From: an uncultured Marivita sp.
Lineage (GTDB): Bacteria > Pseudomonadota > Alphaproteobacteria > Rhodobacterales > Rhodobacteraceae
Assembly (NCBI RefSeq): GCF_947488135.1
Contig: NZ_CANKYW010000003.1
Span: 248,001-312,000 of the forward strand
Reading direction: 5' to 3'
Length of the DNA: 64,000 bases
Part shown: positions 25,716 to 35,059 of the stretch, piece after piece
Numbering within the stretch: the first letter of the stretch is position 1
How the letters are laid out: every line of letters starts with the position of its first letter
The notes under the pieces: model-generated
Seen by the model: only the letters and a program-made list of their open reading frames with translations
The model's database searches: none
What the model was told of the DNA's origin: nothing
Program-made: the position numbers and the translations under genes

Positions 25716-26741
25716 TTACTGCGGCAGGACCGAGACCTCTTCGTCCCACTTTTGCAGCAGACGCTTGCGTTCGTCGGACGATCCGTACTTCACGAAGTCA
25801 TAGTCGATGAGCTTGATCGTCGACATATCGGGTGCCTTGTCCGATGTCTCTGCGCCCTTGTTCGATGGCACCTGGAAGGCGTTGACCTGAAGCGCGAGGT
25901 TTTGCGCGTCCGTCGACAAGGCCCAATCGTAGAACTGCTTGGCTTCATCCATGTTGCGCGCGCCATCGATGATCGACATAGAGCCGATCTCGTAGCCGGT
26001 GCCTTCGCAAGGTGCCACGACCTTGACGGGGAACCCGGCCACGGCCTGGGCGACCGCGTCGTGCATGAAGACGATGCCGATGGTGTTTTCACCGCGACCC
26101 GCCGCCTTGATCGGGGCCGATCCCGACTTGGTGTATTGGTTGATGTTGGCGTGCAGGCCTTTCATGAAGTCGAAACCTTCGTCTTCGCCGAAGATCTGCA
26201 CCATCGAGGCCAGTGTGGTGTAGGCCGTGCCGGACGAGTTCGGGTTCGCCATCTGCACATGGCCCTTGTATTCGGGCTTGAGCAGGTCCTTCCAGCAGGA
26301 CGGTTCGGGCAGATTATTGGCGGCCAGCAAATCGGTGTTGTAGCCATAGCCAAGCGCGCCGGAATAGATGCCGATGGTGCGGTTGCCGGCGCTTTCGGCC
26401 TGGTTGATCGCCCAGTCGTGCAGCTGATCGCGCATTGGAGAGATGTATTCGGCGGTCAGACCTTCCTCGGCGGCCTGCAAGTGCGGATCGCCGGTGCCGC
26501 CCCACCAGACATCGCCCTTGGGGTTCGACGCCTCGGCGCGGATCTGGGCAAAGGTTTCGCCCGAGGATTTGCGGGTCATGTTGACGTCGATGCCCGTCGC
26601 ATCCTCAAAGCTGCGCGCCATGAGCTGGCACCAATCTTCCTGCGCGCTGCAATAGAAGGTGAGCTTGTCGGCGTAAGAGGCCGTCACGGATGCGGAAAGC
26701 GCGATCAGAGATCCGGCCAGAGTCAGGGTGAGTTTCTTCAT
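25716..26741 (-). CDS. Extracellular solute-binding protein (AfuA/FbpA-like)
   Basis: This encodes 341 aa with a signal peptide (MKKLTLTLAGSLIALSASVTASYA) and a GGGAGGA ribosome site. The mature segment LTFYCSAQEDWCQLMARSFEDATGIDVNMTRKSSGETFAQIRAE and VWWGGTGDPHLQA match ABC binding proteins grouped with ferric and phosphonate binders. The paired tyrosines that hold Fe3+ in FbpA are not evident, so a phosphorylated organic ligand is as likely as iron. First gene of the operon with the fused permease, ATPase and histidine phosphatase. Confidence 0.85.
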   Translation of the reverse strand: MKKLTLTLAGSLIALSASVTASYADKLTFYCSAQEDWCQLMARSFEDATGIDVNMTRKSSGETFAQIRAEASNPKGDVWWGGTGDPHLQAAEEGLTAEYISPMRDQLHDWAINQAESAGNRTIGIYSGALGYGYNTDLLAANNLPEPSCWKDLLKPEYKGHVQMANPNSSGTAYTTLASMVQIFGEDEGFDFMKGLHANINQYTKSGSAPIKAAGRGENTIGIVFMHDAVAQAVAGFPVKVVAPCEGTGYEIGSMSIIDGARNMDEAKQFYDWALSTDAQNLALQVNAFQVPSNKGAETSDKAPDMSTIKLIDYDFVKYGSSDERKRLLQKWDEEVSVLPQ

Positions 26742-26796
26742 GGTTTTCCTCCCAGGATAAATGAAGGGCCGGTTGATCCGACCTCGTGTGTCGCTC

Positions 26797-27264
26797 TCAG
26801 GACGCCTTCAGCACTGCCTCCATGCCCGGTTGATCCTCGGGTCTTTTGGTGAGTGATTTGAGCAAGTCAGACAATTCCTTTTCCTCCACCAGCTTGGCCG
26901 CCTTTTTCGGCGAAAACCAGTGTCGTTTGCGTTCCTTGCGTTCTTTCCATCGACGTTTCAGCTTTTTGACCATCATCGGATACACGGTCACGCGGCAGCG
27001 CACCTTGGTTCCATCGTCCAGCCGTTTCCAATAGTGATAAACGCCGATTTCCGTGTCAGAAATGGAACCGACCGCCCCGGCCTCTTCCAGAGCTTCGATC
27101 TCGGCGGCGTGCCACGGTTTCTTGCCGTTCATCAGCCATCCCTTGGGCATGACCCATCGCCCGGTATCGCGCGAAGTGACCATGAGGACGTAGAGCTTGC
27201 CGGTTTTGTCCTGGCGAATGGGCAGGGCCGCGATCTGGTCGGCCATCACGTCAGAGTGTTTCAT
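26797..27264 (-). CDS. Nudix hydrolase, diphosphoinositol-polyphosphate phosphatase-like
   Basis: This encodes 155 aa. The Nudix box is recognisable in WVMPKGWLMNGKKPWHAAEIEALEEAGAVG, where the usual REUXEEXG reads IEALEEAG, so the arginine is lost but the metal-binding glutamates remain. The KGWLM opening is that of the DIPP-type Nudix enzymes, which hydrolyse diphosphates such as diphosphoinositol polyphosphates or nucleotide alarmones. A basic C-terminal segment (KLKRRWKERKERKRHW) is unusual. It lies 55 bases upstream of the transporter operon on the same strand and could share its promoter. Confidence 0.82.
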   Translation of the reverse strand: MKHSDVMADQIAALPIRQDKTGKLYVLMVTSRDTGRWVMPKGWLMNGKKPWHAAEIEALEEAGAVGSISDTEIGVYHYWKRLDDGTKVRCRVTVYPMMVKKLKRRWKERKERKRHWFSPKKAAKLVEEKELSDLLKSLTKRPEDQPGMEAVLKAS

Positions 27265-27393
27265 CGCACACCCAAGATGCCGATTTTGGCCGCAACCGGA
27301 ACGGCCCCGCTGGGATTGATCTTTCGCGGATGTGTTGGCCTTGACCCCAAACTTCTTCCACTTGCCACTTTCAACAAACCCCGCCCGATGTCG

Positions 27394-27448
27394 GGTATGT
27401 CAGAAATACCAGCACCGAATTGCCCGTTATGCAACAAAAATATTGCAT
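27394..27448. promoter_or_regulatory. Inverted repeats before the deoR-like gene
   Basis: ATGCAA (27429-27434) and TTGCAT (27443-27448) form a perfect inverted repeat with an 8-base spacer, 52-71 bases before the DeoR start. A second repeat, GGTAT (27394-27398) with ATACC (27406-27410), lies just upstream. One or both may be the regulator's own operator. The rest of the 235-base gap (27265-27499) shows nothing else definite. Confidence 0.45.
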
Positions 27449-27499
27449 TAACGCCCGTATTTCCACAATTCTGAAGCCCCAACGCGAGTCGGTAGGTGC

Positions 27500-28315
27500 A
27501 TGGCAAACGTCTCGGCCAAAGACAGGAAAAAGAGATCGTCGCCGGATCGGATCAGGAAATCCGAGCGTCGACGGCAGATCTTGCTCGAACTCAAACTGCG
27601 CCCGCATGTGCGCATCAGCGAGCTGTCGGACAAGTTCCAGGTGTCCACCGAAACCGTCCGCCGGGACTTTGACGCGCTGGCCGACGACGGGCTCATCAGC
27701 CGCGATCACGGCGGTGCGTCTGCGCCGGCGCAGGGCCATTACCCCAGCCTCGACGAACGCACGAACGCGCAGATCGAGGAGCGCGCCCGCATTGGGCGCA
27801 AGGCGGCGGAGCTGATCAAGGACGGCGAAACCGTCATGATCGATTCGGGATCGACGACAATCCAGATGGCGCGGTCGCTGGCCTATCTTGGCACGCAGTG
27901 CACGGTCATCACCAATTCGATCCCAGTGGCGATGACGCTTGGTCATGGCGCTCCGGATGTCCTGCTTTGCCCGGGACAATATCTTCCTGCGGAATCGGCC
28001 CTGGTGGGGACCGAGACGATCGAATTCCTGAGACGCTTCCATGTCGATCACTGCATGATCGGCGCATCGGGATTGTCAGAGGAAGGTCCTTCTGAAACAG
28101 TGCAGGGGTTCGCGGCTGTCAAACGGGTGATGCTTCGCCAGGCGGCGCGCGGACATCTGTTGATCGGGTCACATAAATTCGGCCGCAAGGGCCTTGCTCT
28201 TGTCGGAGCGCTTGACGAACTCGAAACAGTAATCGTGGATGACAAACCGGAGGGAGAGCTCCTTTCGGCGCTCGATGGAGGGAATGTCACAATTCTGATT
28301 GCTGACAGAGATTAA
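27500..28315 (+). CDS. DeoR-family transcriptional regulator
   Basis: This encodes 271 aa. The N-terminal winged helix (RRRQILLELKLRPHVRISELSDKFQVSTETVRRDFDALADDGLISRDHGGA, residues 23-75) and the sugar-phosphate isomerase-like effector domain with GSTTIQMARSL are typical. DeoR regulators sense phosphorylated sugars or glycerol phosphates. It stands 42 bases before phnD and is the obvious candidate repressor of the phn-HAD-ugp block; glycerol-3-phosphate or a related phosphoester would be a plausible signal. Confidence 0.9.
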   Translation: MANVSAKDRKKRSSPDRIRKSERRRQILLELKLRPHVRISELSDKFQVSTETVRRDFDALADDGLISRDHGGASAPAQGHYPSLDERTNAQIEERARIGRKAAELIKDGETVMIDSGSTTIQMARSLAYLGTQCTVITNSIPVAMTLGHGAPDVLLCPGQYLPAESALVGTETIEFLRRFHVDHCMIGASGLSEEGPSETVQGFAAVKRVMLRQAARGHLLIGSHKFGRKGLALVGALDELETVIVDDKPEGELLSALDGGNVTILIADRD

Positions 28316-28357
28316 AAACAAAAAAGGCCATCAAGGCCTGAACCTTGGGAGAAGAAC

Positions 28358-29332
28358 ATGACAACGAACATCAAACTCATTCTGAGTGCGTCCGTCCTTG
28401 CGTTGATGACGATGGGCAGCACGGCCTCTGCGCAGGATTGCCCGCGCGGCGATCTCGACGACCGCTTCTGCGACGTGGACGGCGACCTGCTTGCCGATAC
28501 GCCGACCGATCCGGCAGAGCAGGTCGATCCGGACACGCTCATCTTTGCCTATACCCCGGTGGAAGACCCTGCCGTCTACAAGGAAGCGTGGTCGGATTTC
28601 CTGTCCCATCTGGAAAACGAGACCGGCAAATCGGTCGTCTTCTTCCCGGTTCAGAACAACGCGGCCCAGATCGAGGCCATGCGCTCGGGCCGTCTGCATA
28701 TCGCTGGTTTCAACACGGGGTCCAACCCCTTGGCGGTGAACTGCGCGGGCTTCAACCCGTTCACCATCATGGCGTCGGAAGACGGCAATTTCGGCTACGA
28801 GATGGAGATCATCACCTATCCCGGTTCGGGCATCGAGTCGCCCGCCGACATCGAAGGCAAGCAACTGGCCTTCACGTCGCCCACATCCAACTCGGGTTTC
28901 AAGGCGCCCTCCGCCATTCTGAAATCGGAATTCGGGCTTGAGGCGGAAAAGGATTTCGAGCCGGTATTCTCGGGCAAGCACGACAACTCGATCCTGGGCG
29001 TGGCCAACAAGGACTATCCCGCAGCCGCCATCGCCAACTCGGTGATGAGCCGCATGATCGAACGCGAGGTGATCACGCCGGATCAGGTGACGTCGATCTA
29101 CAAATCGCAGACCTTTCCGACCACGGGTTTTGGCGTGGCCCACAACCTGAAGCCGGAGCTGAAGGAGAAGATCAGAGACGCGTTCTTCAACTTCGAGTGG
29201 GAAGGCACAACGCTCAAGGCCGAGTTCGAGAAGTCGAACGAGGGTCAGTTCCTGCCGATGACCTACAAGGAATTCTGGGACGTGATCCGCAAGATCGACG
29301 CGGCCAACGGCGTCTCCTACGCCTGCGAGTAA
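28358..29332 (+). CDS. phnD: Phosphonate/organophosphate ABC binding protein
   Basis: This encodes 324 aa with a signal peptide ending ASA and a GGGAGAA ribosome site. The mature protein matches PhnD-type binders: LIFAYTPVEDPAVYKEAWSDFLSHLENETGKSVVFFPVQNNAAQIEAMRSGRLHIAGFNTGS, followed by the helix-N-terminus GSGIESPADIEGKQLAFTSPTSNSGFKAP that coordinates the phosphonate. An insert of about 20 residues rich in D and P follows the signal peptide. It delivers ligand to the phnC/phnE1/phnE2 importer. No C-P lyase genes are in the window. Confidence 0.9.
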   Translation: MTTNIKLILSASVLALMTMGSTASAQDCPRGDLDDRFCDVDGDLLADTPTDPAEQVDPDTLIFAYTPVEDPAVYKEAWSDFLSHLENETGKSVVFFPVQNNAAQIEAMRSGRLHIAGFNTGSNPLAVNCAGFNPFTIMASEDGNFGYEMEIITYPGSGIESPADIEGKQLAFTSPTSNSGFKAPSAILKSEFGLEAEKDFEPVFSGKHDNSILGVANKDYPAAAIANSVMSRMIEREVITPDQVTSIYKSQTFPTTGFGVAHNLKPELKEKIRDAFFNFEWEGTTLKAEFEKSNEGQFLPMTYKEFWDVIRKIDAANGVSYACE

Positions 29333-29351
29333 ATCGAAAACCACTGTCTGG

Positions 29352-29374
29352 CAGGCCCGTCATGGGCCTGTCAT
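29352..29374 (+). promoter_or_regulatory. Pho-box-like repeat and hairpin between phnD and phnC
   Basis: CCGTCAT (29357-29363) and CTGTCAT (29368-29374) are direct repeats 11 bases apart with GGGC between, matching the Pho box (CTGTCAT-N4-CTGTCAT) at 13 of 14 positions. Overlapping this, CAGGCCC (29352-29358) and GGGCCTG (29364-29370) form a 7-bp hairpin. It lies 24 bases before the phnC start, so it could give phosphate control to phnC onwards or stabilise the phnD mRNA. Confidence 0.45.
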
Positions 29375-29397
29375 GAACCCCGAATAAGGGTCGTCTC

Positions 29398-30192
29398 ATG
29401 CTGCGCCTTCAAAAGCTTATCAAAACGTACAAGACCGGGGATCAGGCGCTCAAGGCGATTGATCTTGAGGTTCCCGCCGGTCAGGTTCTGGCCCTGATCG
29501 GTCCATCGGGGGCGGGCAAATCGACGATGATCCGCTGCATCAACCGGCTGGTGGAGCCAACGAGCGGGTCGATCCTGCTCGACGGCACCGACCTTGCCAA
29601 GCTGGGGGCCACGCAGTTGCGCAAGGCGCGCCGGTCGATGGGGATGATCTTTCAGGAATACGCATTGGTCGAACGTCTGACCGTGATGGAGAACGTTCTG
29701 TCCGGGCGGCTTGGCTATGTCGGGTTCTGGCGCAGTTTCCTGCGGCGCTATCCGCAATCCGACGTCGACGAGGCGTTCCGCTTGTTGGACCGTGTCGGAT
29801 TGCTCCACATGGCCGACAAACGTGCCGACGAATTGTCAGGCGGGCAGCGTCAGCGTGTCGGCATCTGCCGTGCGCTGATCCAGAACCCCAAGCTTTTGCT
29901 GGTCGATGAACCGACCGCTTCGCTCGATCCGAAAACCAGCCGTCAGATCATGCGCCTGATCACCGAGCTGTGTCAGGAACGCGGATTGGCGGCCATCATC
30001 AACATCCACGATGTCGCCCTTGCCCAAATGTTCGTGCCGCGCATCGTCGGCCTTCGCTTTGGCGAGATCGTCTTCGACGGTCCGCCCACCGCGCTGACCG
30101 CAGACAAGCTGACCGAGATTTACGGCGAAGAGGATTGGGAAGCGACCATCACGCCCGACGACACCGACGAAGACATCGAGGCCGCGGAATGA
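29398..30192 (+). CDS. phnC: Phosphonate ABC transporter ATP-binding protein
   Basis: This encodes 264 aa. Walker [10 protein letters not shown] lies near residue 35, the signature [15 protein letters not shown] near 150 and Walker [17 protein letters not shown] follow; [39 protein letters not shown] is characteristic of PhnC. It ends with an acidic tail and overlaps phnE1 by 4 bases, so translation is coupled. Confidence 0.93.
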   Translation: MLRLQKLIKTYKTGDQALKAIDLEVPAGQVLALIGPSGAGKSTMIRCINRLVEPTSGSILLDGTDLAKLGATQLRKARRSMGMIFQEYALVERLTVMENVLSGRLGYVGFWRSFLRRYPQSDVDEAFRLLDRVGLLHMADKRADELSGGQRQRVGICRALIQNPKLLLVDEPTASLDPKTSRQIMRLITELCQERGLAAIINIHDVALAQMFVPRIVGLRFGEIVFDGPPTALTADKLTEIYGEEDWEATITPDDTDEDIEAAE

Positions 30193-31004
30193 GCCATCGC
30201 GAATTGGACGATATGCTGGGAACGGCATGGCGCAAGCCGCATTTCGTCGCGAACCCGATGCTCCGCTGGGGGCTTGTGGCCGGGTTTGTCGCCTACCTGA
30301 TCGCCGCGTTCATGACCATCGAGGTCGATTGGGGCCGCGTCTACGAAGGGCTCGACCGGGGCGCGCAATTCGTTTTGGCCTTCACCAGCCCGGACTTCGT
30401 GAGCCGAGCCGGAGATATCTGGGAAGGCCTGCTGGAAAGCATCGTGATGACCGTCGCGGCGTCTGTGGTGGGTATTCTCATTTCCATCCCCATCGGCCTT
30501 GGGGCGGCGCGCAACATCGCGCCGATGCCGATCTACCTGATCTGTCGCGGTATCGTGGCAATCAGCCGGGCTTTGCAGGAAATCATCGTCGCGATCCTGT
30601 TGGTGGCGATCTTCGGCTTCGGTCCGTTGGCCGGGTTCCTGACGCTGAGCTTCGCGACCATCGGGTTCCTGTCCAAGCTGTTGGCCGAAGACATCGAAAG
30701 CATGGACAGGGTGCAGGCCGAGGCCATCAAGGCAAGCGGCGCACGCTGGTCGCAATGGATCAATTACGGCGTGCAACCCCAAGTCATGCCACGCCTTGTC
30801 GGGTTGTCCATGTACCGCATCGACATCAATTTCCGCGAAAGCGCGATCCTTGGTCTGGTCGGTGCGGGCGGAATCGGGGCGACGCTGAACACCGCGTTCG
30901 ACCGCTACGAATACGATACGGCGGCGGCGATCCTCATCCTGATCATCGTGATCGTCATGGCGCTTGAATACCTGTCGGGCATCATTCGGGCGAGGGTTCA
31001 GTAA
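30189..31004 (+). CDS. phnE: Phosphonate ABC transporter permease
   Basis: This encodes 271 aa from ATG 30189, overlapping phnC by 4 bases; the longer open frame from 29970 lies inside phnC. It has six hydrophobic spans and the EAA-type loop ([30 protein letters not shown], then [18 protein letters not shown]), as in PhnE. One of two PhnE-type subunits; they would form the heterodimeric channel for the phnD ligand. Its stop shares one base with the start of the second permease gene. Confidence 0.92.
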   Translation: MSHRELDDMLGTAWRKPHFVANPMLRWGLVAGFVAYLIAAFMTIEVDWGRVYEGLDRGAQFVLAFTSPDFVSRAGDIWEGLLESIVMTVAASVVGILISIPIGLGAARNIAPMPIYLICRGIVAISRALQEIIVAILLVAIFGFGPLAGFLTLSFATIGFLSKLLAEDIESMDRVQAEAIKASGARWSQWINYGVQPQVMPRLVGLSMYRIDINFRESAILGLVGAGGIGATLNTAFDRYEYDTAAAILILIIVIVMALEYLSGIIRARVQ

Positions 31005-31819
31005 TGCCGGTCGTCGAACAGGGAAGCTCCCGCATCTGGCATCGCCGGACCCGCAACGAAAGCCTGATCCGCTGGTTCGGTTGGCTGCTTGGTGTGGCGG
31101 TCTTCGTGGTCTGCTGGCAGCGTATCTCGGAATCCACCACGTGGTTCTTCGTTTGGGATGCCCCACGCATCGCAAACGACATCTGGACGCGCGCGACGCC
31201 GCCGCGCTGGGAATACATCACCCAGCTTGGCCGCCCGATCTGGGACACGCTCAACATCGCGACCTTGGGGACGATGATCTCTCTCGTCCTCGCAGTCCCG
31301 GTGGCGTTCCTCGCCGCGCGCAACACGACGCCGTCAAAGCTTTTCATTCGGCCCATCGCGCTCTTGGTCATCGTCTCGACCCGGTCGATCAATTCGCTGA
31401 TCTGGGCGTTGCTTTTGATCGCGATCATCGGGCCGGGCGTGTTCGCCGGGGTGATCGCAATCGCGATCCGGTCGATCGGGTTCTGCGCCAAGCTGTTGTA
31501 CGAGGCGATCGAAGAGATCGACCATGCGCAGGTCGAAGCCATCACCGCCACGGGCGCGTCGCGCTGGCAGGTCATGGCCTACGGGATCGTGCCGCAAATC
31601 CTTCCGGCGTTCGCGGGAATCGCGGTCTTCCGTTGGGACATCAACATCCGCGAGTCCACGGTGCTCGGGCTTGTCGGGGCAGGGGGCATCGGCCTTCAAT
31701 TGTCCTCGTCGCTCAACGTGCTGGCCTGGCCGCAGGTCAGCCTGATCCTGCTTGTCATCCTCGCTGCGGTTGTCATCAGCGAATGGGTGTCCGCAAAGGT
31801 TCGGGGCGCGATCATATGA
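31004..31819 (+). CDS. phnE: Phosphonate ABC transporter permease, second subunit
   Basis: This encodes 271 aa and starts on the last base of the preceding stop. The EAA loop (QVEAITATGASRWQVMAYGIVPQILPAFAG, then [21 protein letters not shown]) and hydrophobic spans match PhnE. It overlaps the HAD phosphatase gene by 4 bases, so phnC-phnE-phnE-phosphatase is one translationally coupled block. Confidence 0.92.
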   Translation: MPVVEQGSSRIWHRRTRNESLIRWFGWLLGVAVFVVCWQRISESTTWFFVWDAPRIANDIWTRATPPRWEYITQLGRPIWDTLNIATLGTMISLVLAVPVAFLAARNTTPSKLFIRPIALLVIVSTRSINSLIWALLLIAIIGPGVFAGVIAIAIRSIGFCAKLLYEAIEEIDHAQVEAITATGASRWQVMAYGIVPQILPAFAGIAVFRWDINIRESTVLGLVGAGGIGLQLSSSLNVLAWPQVSLILLVILAAVVISEWVSAKVRGAII

Positions 31820-32721
31820 GCATGGTCACCGCAGATCAGGCCTTCCGGGCCTATGAAGCGGTGCGCCACCGTCTTCCCCCCGCCGTGGGGCAGGGAGGAC
31901 CTGTTCGTCATGTCGAAACACTGGCCGAGATCGCAGATGCGTTCGACGTGTTCCTGCTCGATGCGTTCGGCGTTCTGAACATCGGCGAAACCGCCATTCC
32001 CGGAGCGCCGGAGCGGATTGCCGATCTTCAGCAAGCCGGCAAGACGGTGATCGTCGTGTCCAACGCGGCCAGCGTTCCCGCAAAGGATTTGCAACAGAAA
32101 TATCGTCGGCTTGGCTTCGAGTTCGAGTTGTCCCGGATCGTGACCAGCCGCAGCGCGATGGCCGTCGCGATGAACGGGCAGCGCGGCACCCATTGGGGCG
32201 TCATGGCCCCCGAACATTCCGAGTTTGGCGATTTCGATGGGTTGAACAGCGTCCTTCTGGGGGACGATGCCGAGATATTCGATGAGGTCGAGGGGTTCCT
32301 CTTGATGGGCAGCGGCACTTGGACCGAGGCGCGTCAGACCCTGCTGGAAACTGCGCTCAAGACAAGGCCGCGTCCGGTGCTGGTTGCCAATCCCGATATC
32401 GTTGCCCCGCGTGAGGACGGGTTTTCGCAGGAACCCGGCCATTTCGCGCATCAATTGGCGGATCGCGTCGGGGTGGAGCCCGTTTTCTACGGCAAGCCGT
32501 TCTCGAACGTCTTCGATCTGGCGCTGTCCCGCATCGGACCTGTCGACAAATCTCGGGTCATCATGATCGGAGACAGCCTGCACACCGACATTCTGGGCGC
32601 GCAATCCTGCGGGATCGCATCCGGTCTGATTGCTAAGTTCGGCTTTTTCGCCGATCTCGACGTCATGCGTGCAATCGAGAGCGCCGGGATATATCCCGAT
32701 TTCGTGGTGGAGCGTCCCTGA
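31816..32721 (+). CDS. HAD-superfamily IIA phosphatase with altered motif I
   Basis: This encodes 301 aa from ATG 31816, overlapping the permease stop by 4 bases; the longer open frame from 30964 is a shadow. The protein matches the NagD/PGP-type HAD-IIA group, with FDVFLLDAFGVLNIGETAIPGAPE near residue 40, VVSNAASVP as motif II and VIMIGDSLHTDILGA as motif IV. Motif I is D-A-F rather than D-x-D, so the second acid is missing, which also occurs in a subgroup of these enzymes. Coupled to phnCEE, it may remove phosphate from the imported organophosphate. Confidence 0.85.
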   Translation: MSMVTADQAFRAYEAVRHRLPPAVGQGGPVRHVETLAEIADAFDVFLLDAFGVLNIGETAIPGAPERIADLQQAGKTVIVVSNAASVPAKDLQQKYRRLGFEFELSRIVTSRSAMAVAMNGQRGTHWGVMAPEHSEFGDFDGLNSVLLGDDAEIFDEVEGFLLMGSGTWTEARQTLLETALKTRPRPVLVANPDIVAPREDGFSQEPGHFAHQLADRVGVEPVFYGKPFSNVFDLALSRIGPVDKSRVIMIGDSLHTDILGAQSCGIASGLIAKFGFFADLDVMRAIESAGIYPDFVVERP

Positions 32722-32821
32722 TGCTGCGCCCGGATCGGACATCGGAATTCGTGCCTCGGCACGATGAGAACGCGGGCCGCAGAATGTCCGCTGACCACCA
32801 GTCACAAATGGGAGAACTTCA

Positions 32822-34132
32822 ATGAAATATACCACCTCCATCATCGCGGCAGGTGCTGTCCTGTGTTCGACGCAGGCTGCATTCGCCCAGACCGAGATCG
32901 AATTCTGGCATGCCTTCACCGGGCGTCTGGGCGAACTCGTCGCCGAACAGGTCGAGACCTTCAATTCGAGCCAGGACGAGTACACCGTCGTGGCCAGCCA
33001 CAAGGGCAACTACTCCGAAACGCTCAACGCAGGCATCGCGGCGTTCCGCGCCGGTGAACAGCCCGACATCCTGATGGTGTTCGAGGTCGGCACAGCCACA
33101 ATGATGGCGGCCGAAGGTGCCATCAAGCCAATCTTCGAGGTTATGGAAGAGGCCGGTGCTGAGTTCGATCAGTCCAAGTATATCGGGTCGGTCAAGGGCT
33201 ACTACACCGCCGCAGACGGCAACATGCTGTCGCTGCCGTTCAACTCGTCCACGCCGGTTCTGTGGGTGAACCGCGACAAGCTCGAGGAAGCAGGGATCGA
33301 CCCCGATACGGACCTGAGCACATGGGAGCAGGTCGGCGAGGTGCTGGACCAGCTCAAAGAGGCCGGCGTCGAATGCCCGATGACCACCGCGTGGCAAAGC
33401 TGGATCCATCTCGAAAATTTCTCGGCCTATCATGACGTGCCCTTCGCGACCCAGGACAACGGCTTTGGCGGCACCGATACCGAGTTGGTCTTCAACAGCC
33501 CGGCGCAGGTCGCGCATATTTCGGCGATGGGCGAATGGGCGCAGGACGGCAAGTTCATCTATGCCGGTCGCCGCAACGAAGGCGGTGCCAATTTCCGCGC
33601 CGGCGAATGTGCGCTCTTCACCGAAAGTTCGGCGGGCTATGCTGGCATCGAAGCGGAAGCCGAATTCGATTTCGACGTCCGCCCGCTGCCCTATTGGTCG
33701 GCCGTCGCAAGCGAGCCGCAGAACACCATCATCGGCGGTGCGTCCCTCTGGGTGATGGAAGGTCAGACCGACGAGGAATACAAAGGCGTGGCCGAGTTCC
33801 TCAACTTCCTGTCCTCGCCCGAGATTCAGGCGAAGTGGCACCAGGACACGGGCTATCTGCCGATCACTACCGAAGCCGGTGAATTGACCCGCAGCCAGGG
33901 CTTCTACGATGAAAACCCGGGCACGGACATCGCCGTGATCCAGATGACGGCCAAGGAACCGACCAGCAATTCCAAAGGTCTGCGTCTTGGCTCGTTCGAT
34001 CAGATCCGCGGCATCATCGACGAAGAGCTCGAAGCCGTTTGGTCCGGTGACAAGGATGCGCAAGCCGCTCTCGACAGTGCCGTCGAACGGGGCAACGCAT
34101 TGCTGCGCCGTTTCGAACAGTCTTCACGCTAA
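32822..34132 (+). CDS. ugpB: sn-Glycerol-3-phosphate ABC binding protein
   Basis: This encodes 436 aa with a signal peptide (MKYTTSIIAAGAVLCSTQAAFA) and a GGGAG ribosome site. The mature protein carries UgpB hallmarks: EIEFWHAFTGRLGELVAEQVETFN near the start, SLPFNSSTPVLWVNRDKLEEAGIDPD, and FTESSAGYAGIEAEAEFDFDVRPLPY. It binds glycerol-3-phosphate or glycerophosphodiesters in the periplasm. First gene of ugpBAEC, 100 bases after the HAD gene, so it may have its own promoter while also being reached by read-through. Confidence 0.94.
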   Translation: MKYTTSIIAAGAVLCSTQAAFAQTEIEFWHAFTGRLGELVAEQVETFNSSQDEYTVVASHKGNYSETLNAGIAAFRAGEQPDILMVFEVGTATMMAAEGAIKPIFEVMEEAGAEFDQSKYIGSVKGYYTAADGNMLSLPFNSSTPVLWVNRDKLEEAGIDPDTDLSTWEQVGEVLDQLKEAGVECPMTTAWQSWIHLENFSAYHDVPFATQDNGFGGTDTELVFNSPAQVAHISAMGEWAQDGKFIYAGRRNEGGANFRAGECALFTESSAGYAGIEAEAEFDFDVRPLPYWSAVASEPQNTIIGGASLWVMEGQTDEEYKGVAEFLNFLSSPEIQAKWHQDTGYLPITTEAGELTRSQGFYDENPGTDIAVIQMTAKEPTSNSKGLRLGSFDQIRGIIDEELEAVWSGDKDAQAALDSAVERGNALLRRFEQSSR

Positions 34133-34141
34133 GTTCTGAAA

Positions 34142-34168
34142 GGCCGCCTCGGGCCTCCCGAGGCGGCC
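34142..34168 (+). other. GC-rich hairpin between ugpB and ugpA
   Basis: GGCCGCCTCGG (34142-34152) and CCGAGGCGGCC (34158-34168) form an 11-bp perfect stem with a 5-base loop and no T-run. It sits in the 45-base gap after the binding protein gene and would stabilise the ugpB mRNA or reduce read-through into ugpA. Confidence 0.8.
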
Positions 34169-34177
34169 ATTTGCACC

Positions 34178-35059
34178 ATGGAAAAACGCGTCACGTTCAA
34201 AGGCATCTGGTTGCCGATCCTGCTGGTCGCCCCGCAGATCGCGATCACGGCCGTGTTCTTCTTCTACCCGGCAGGGCAGGCGATCTGGCAATCGCTGTTC
34301 ATTCCCGACCCGTTCGGGTTCTCGATGCAATGGGTGGGGCTGGGGAATTTCGAATTCCTGTTTTCCGACCCGTTCTATCGCGCGTCCTTCGTCACCACGG
34401 CGGTCTTCTCGATCCTTGTCACGGTTGTGTCGATGGGCATCGCGCTTTACCTCGCGGTGCTGGCGGACCGGCTGATCAAGGGGTCTGGCACCTACCGCAC
34501 GCTGCTGATCTGGCCCTACGCGGTGGCGCCCGCGGTGGCAGGTGTGCTGTGGCTTTTCATGTTCAACACGCGGGTCGGCGTGGTGTCGTGGTATCTGGGC
34601 CAGTTGGGCTATGATTGGAACCACGTCCTGAACGAAGGCGAGGCGATGGGCCTTGTCGTCGTCGCGTCGGCTTGGGGCCGCATCAGCTATAATTTCCTGT
34701 TCTTCCTCGCCGGCCTGCAAGCGATCCCGAAATCGGTGATCGAGGCTGCCGCGATCGACGGCGCGCGCTTCTGGACGCGGTTCCGCACCATCGTGTTCCC
34801 GCTTTTGTCCCCCACCACCTTCTTTCTTCTTGTGGTGAACATCATCTACGCCTTCTTCGAAACCTTCGGCGTGATCCACACGATCACCAGCGGTGGCCCG
34901 CAACAGGCCACGACGATCCTGGTCTACAAGGTCTATTCCGACGGCTTCGTCGGGCAGGACCTTGGCTCGTCCGCGGCGCAGTCGGTGGTGCTGCTGGTCC
35001 TCGTGTCGATCCTCACCGTCGTGCAGTTCAAGTATATCGAACGCAGGGTGCATTACTGA
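34178..35059 (+). CDS. ugpA: sn-Glycerol-3-phosphate ABC transporter permease
   Basis: This encodes 293 aa with six hydrophobic spans. The segment [31 protein letters not shown] and the EAA loop [35 protein letters not shown] match UgpA. It pairs with UgpE to form the channel and overlaps ugpE by one base. Confidence 0.95.
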   Translation: MEKRVTFKGIWLPILLVAPQIAITAVFFFYPAGQAIWQSLFIPDPFGFSMQWVGLGNFEFLFSDPFYRASFVTTAVFSILVTVVSMGIALYLAVLADRLIKGSGTYRTLLIWPYAVAPAVAGVLWLFMFNTRVGVVSWYLGQLGYDWNHVLNEGEAMGLVVVASAWGRISYNFLFFLAGLQAIPKSVIEAAAIDGARFWTRFRTIVFPLLSPTTFFLLVVNIIYAFFETFGVIHTITSGGPQQATTILVYKVYSDGFVGQDLGSSAAQSVVLLVLVSILTVVQFKYIERRVHY

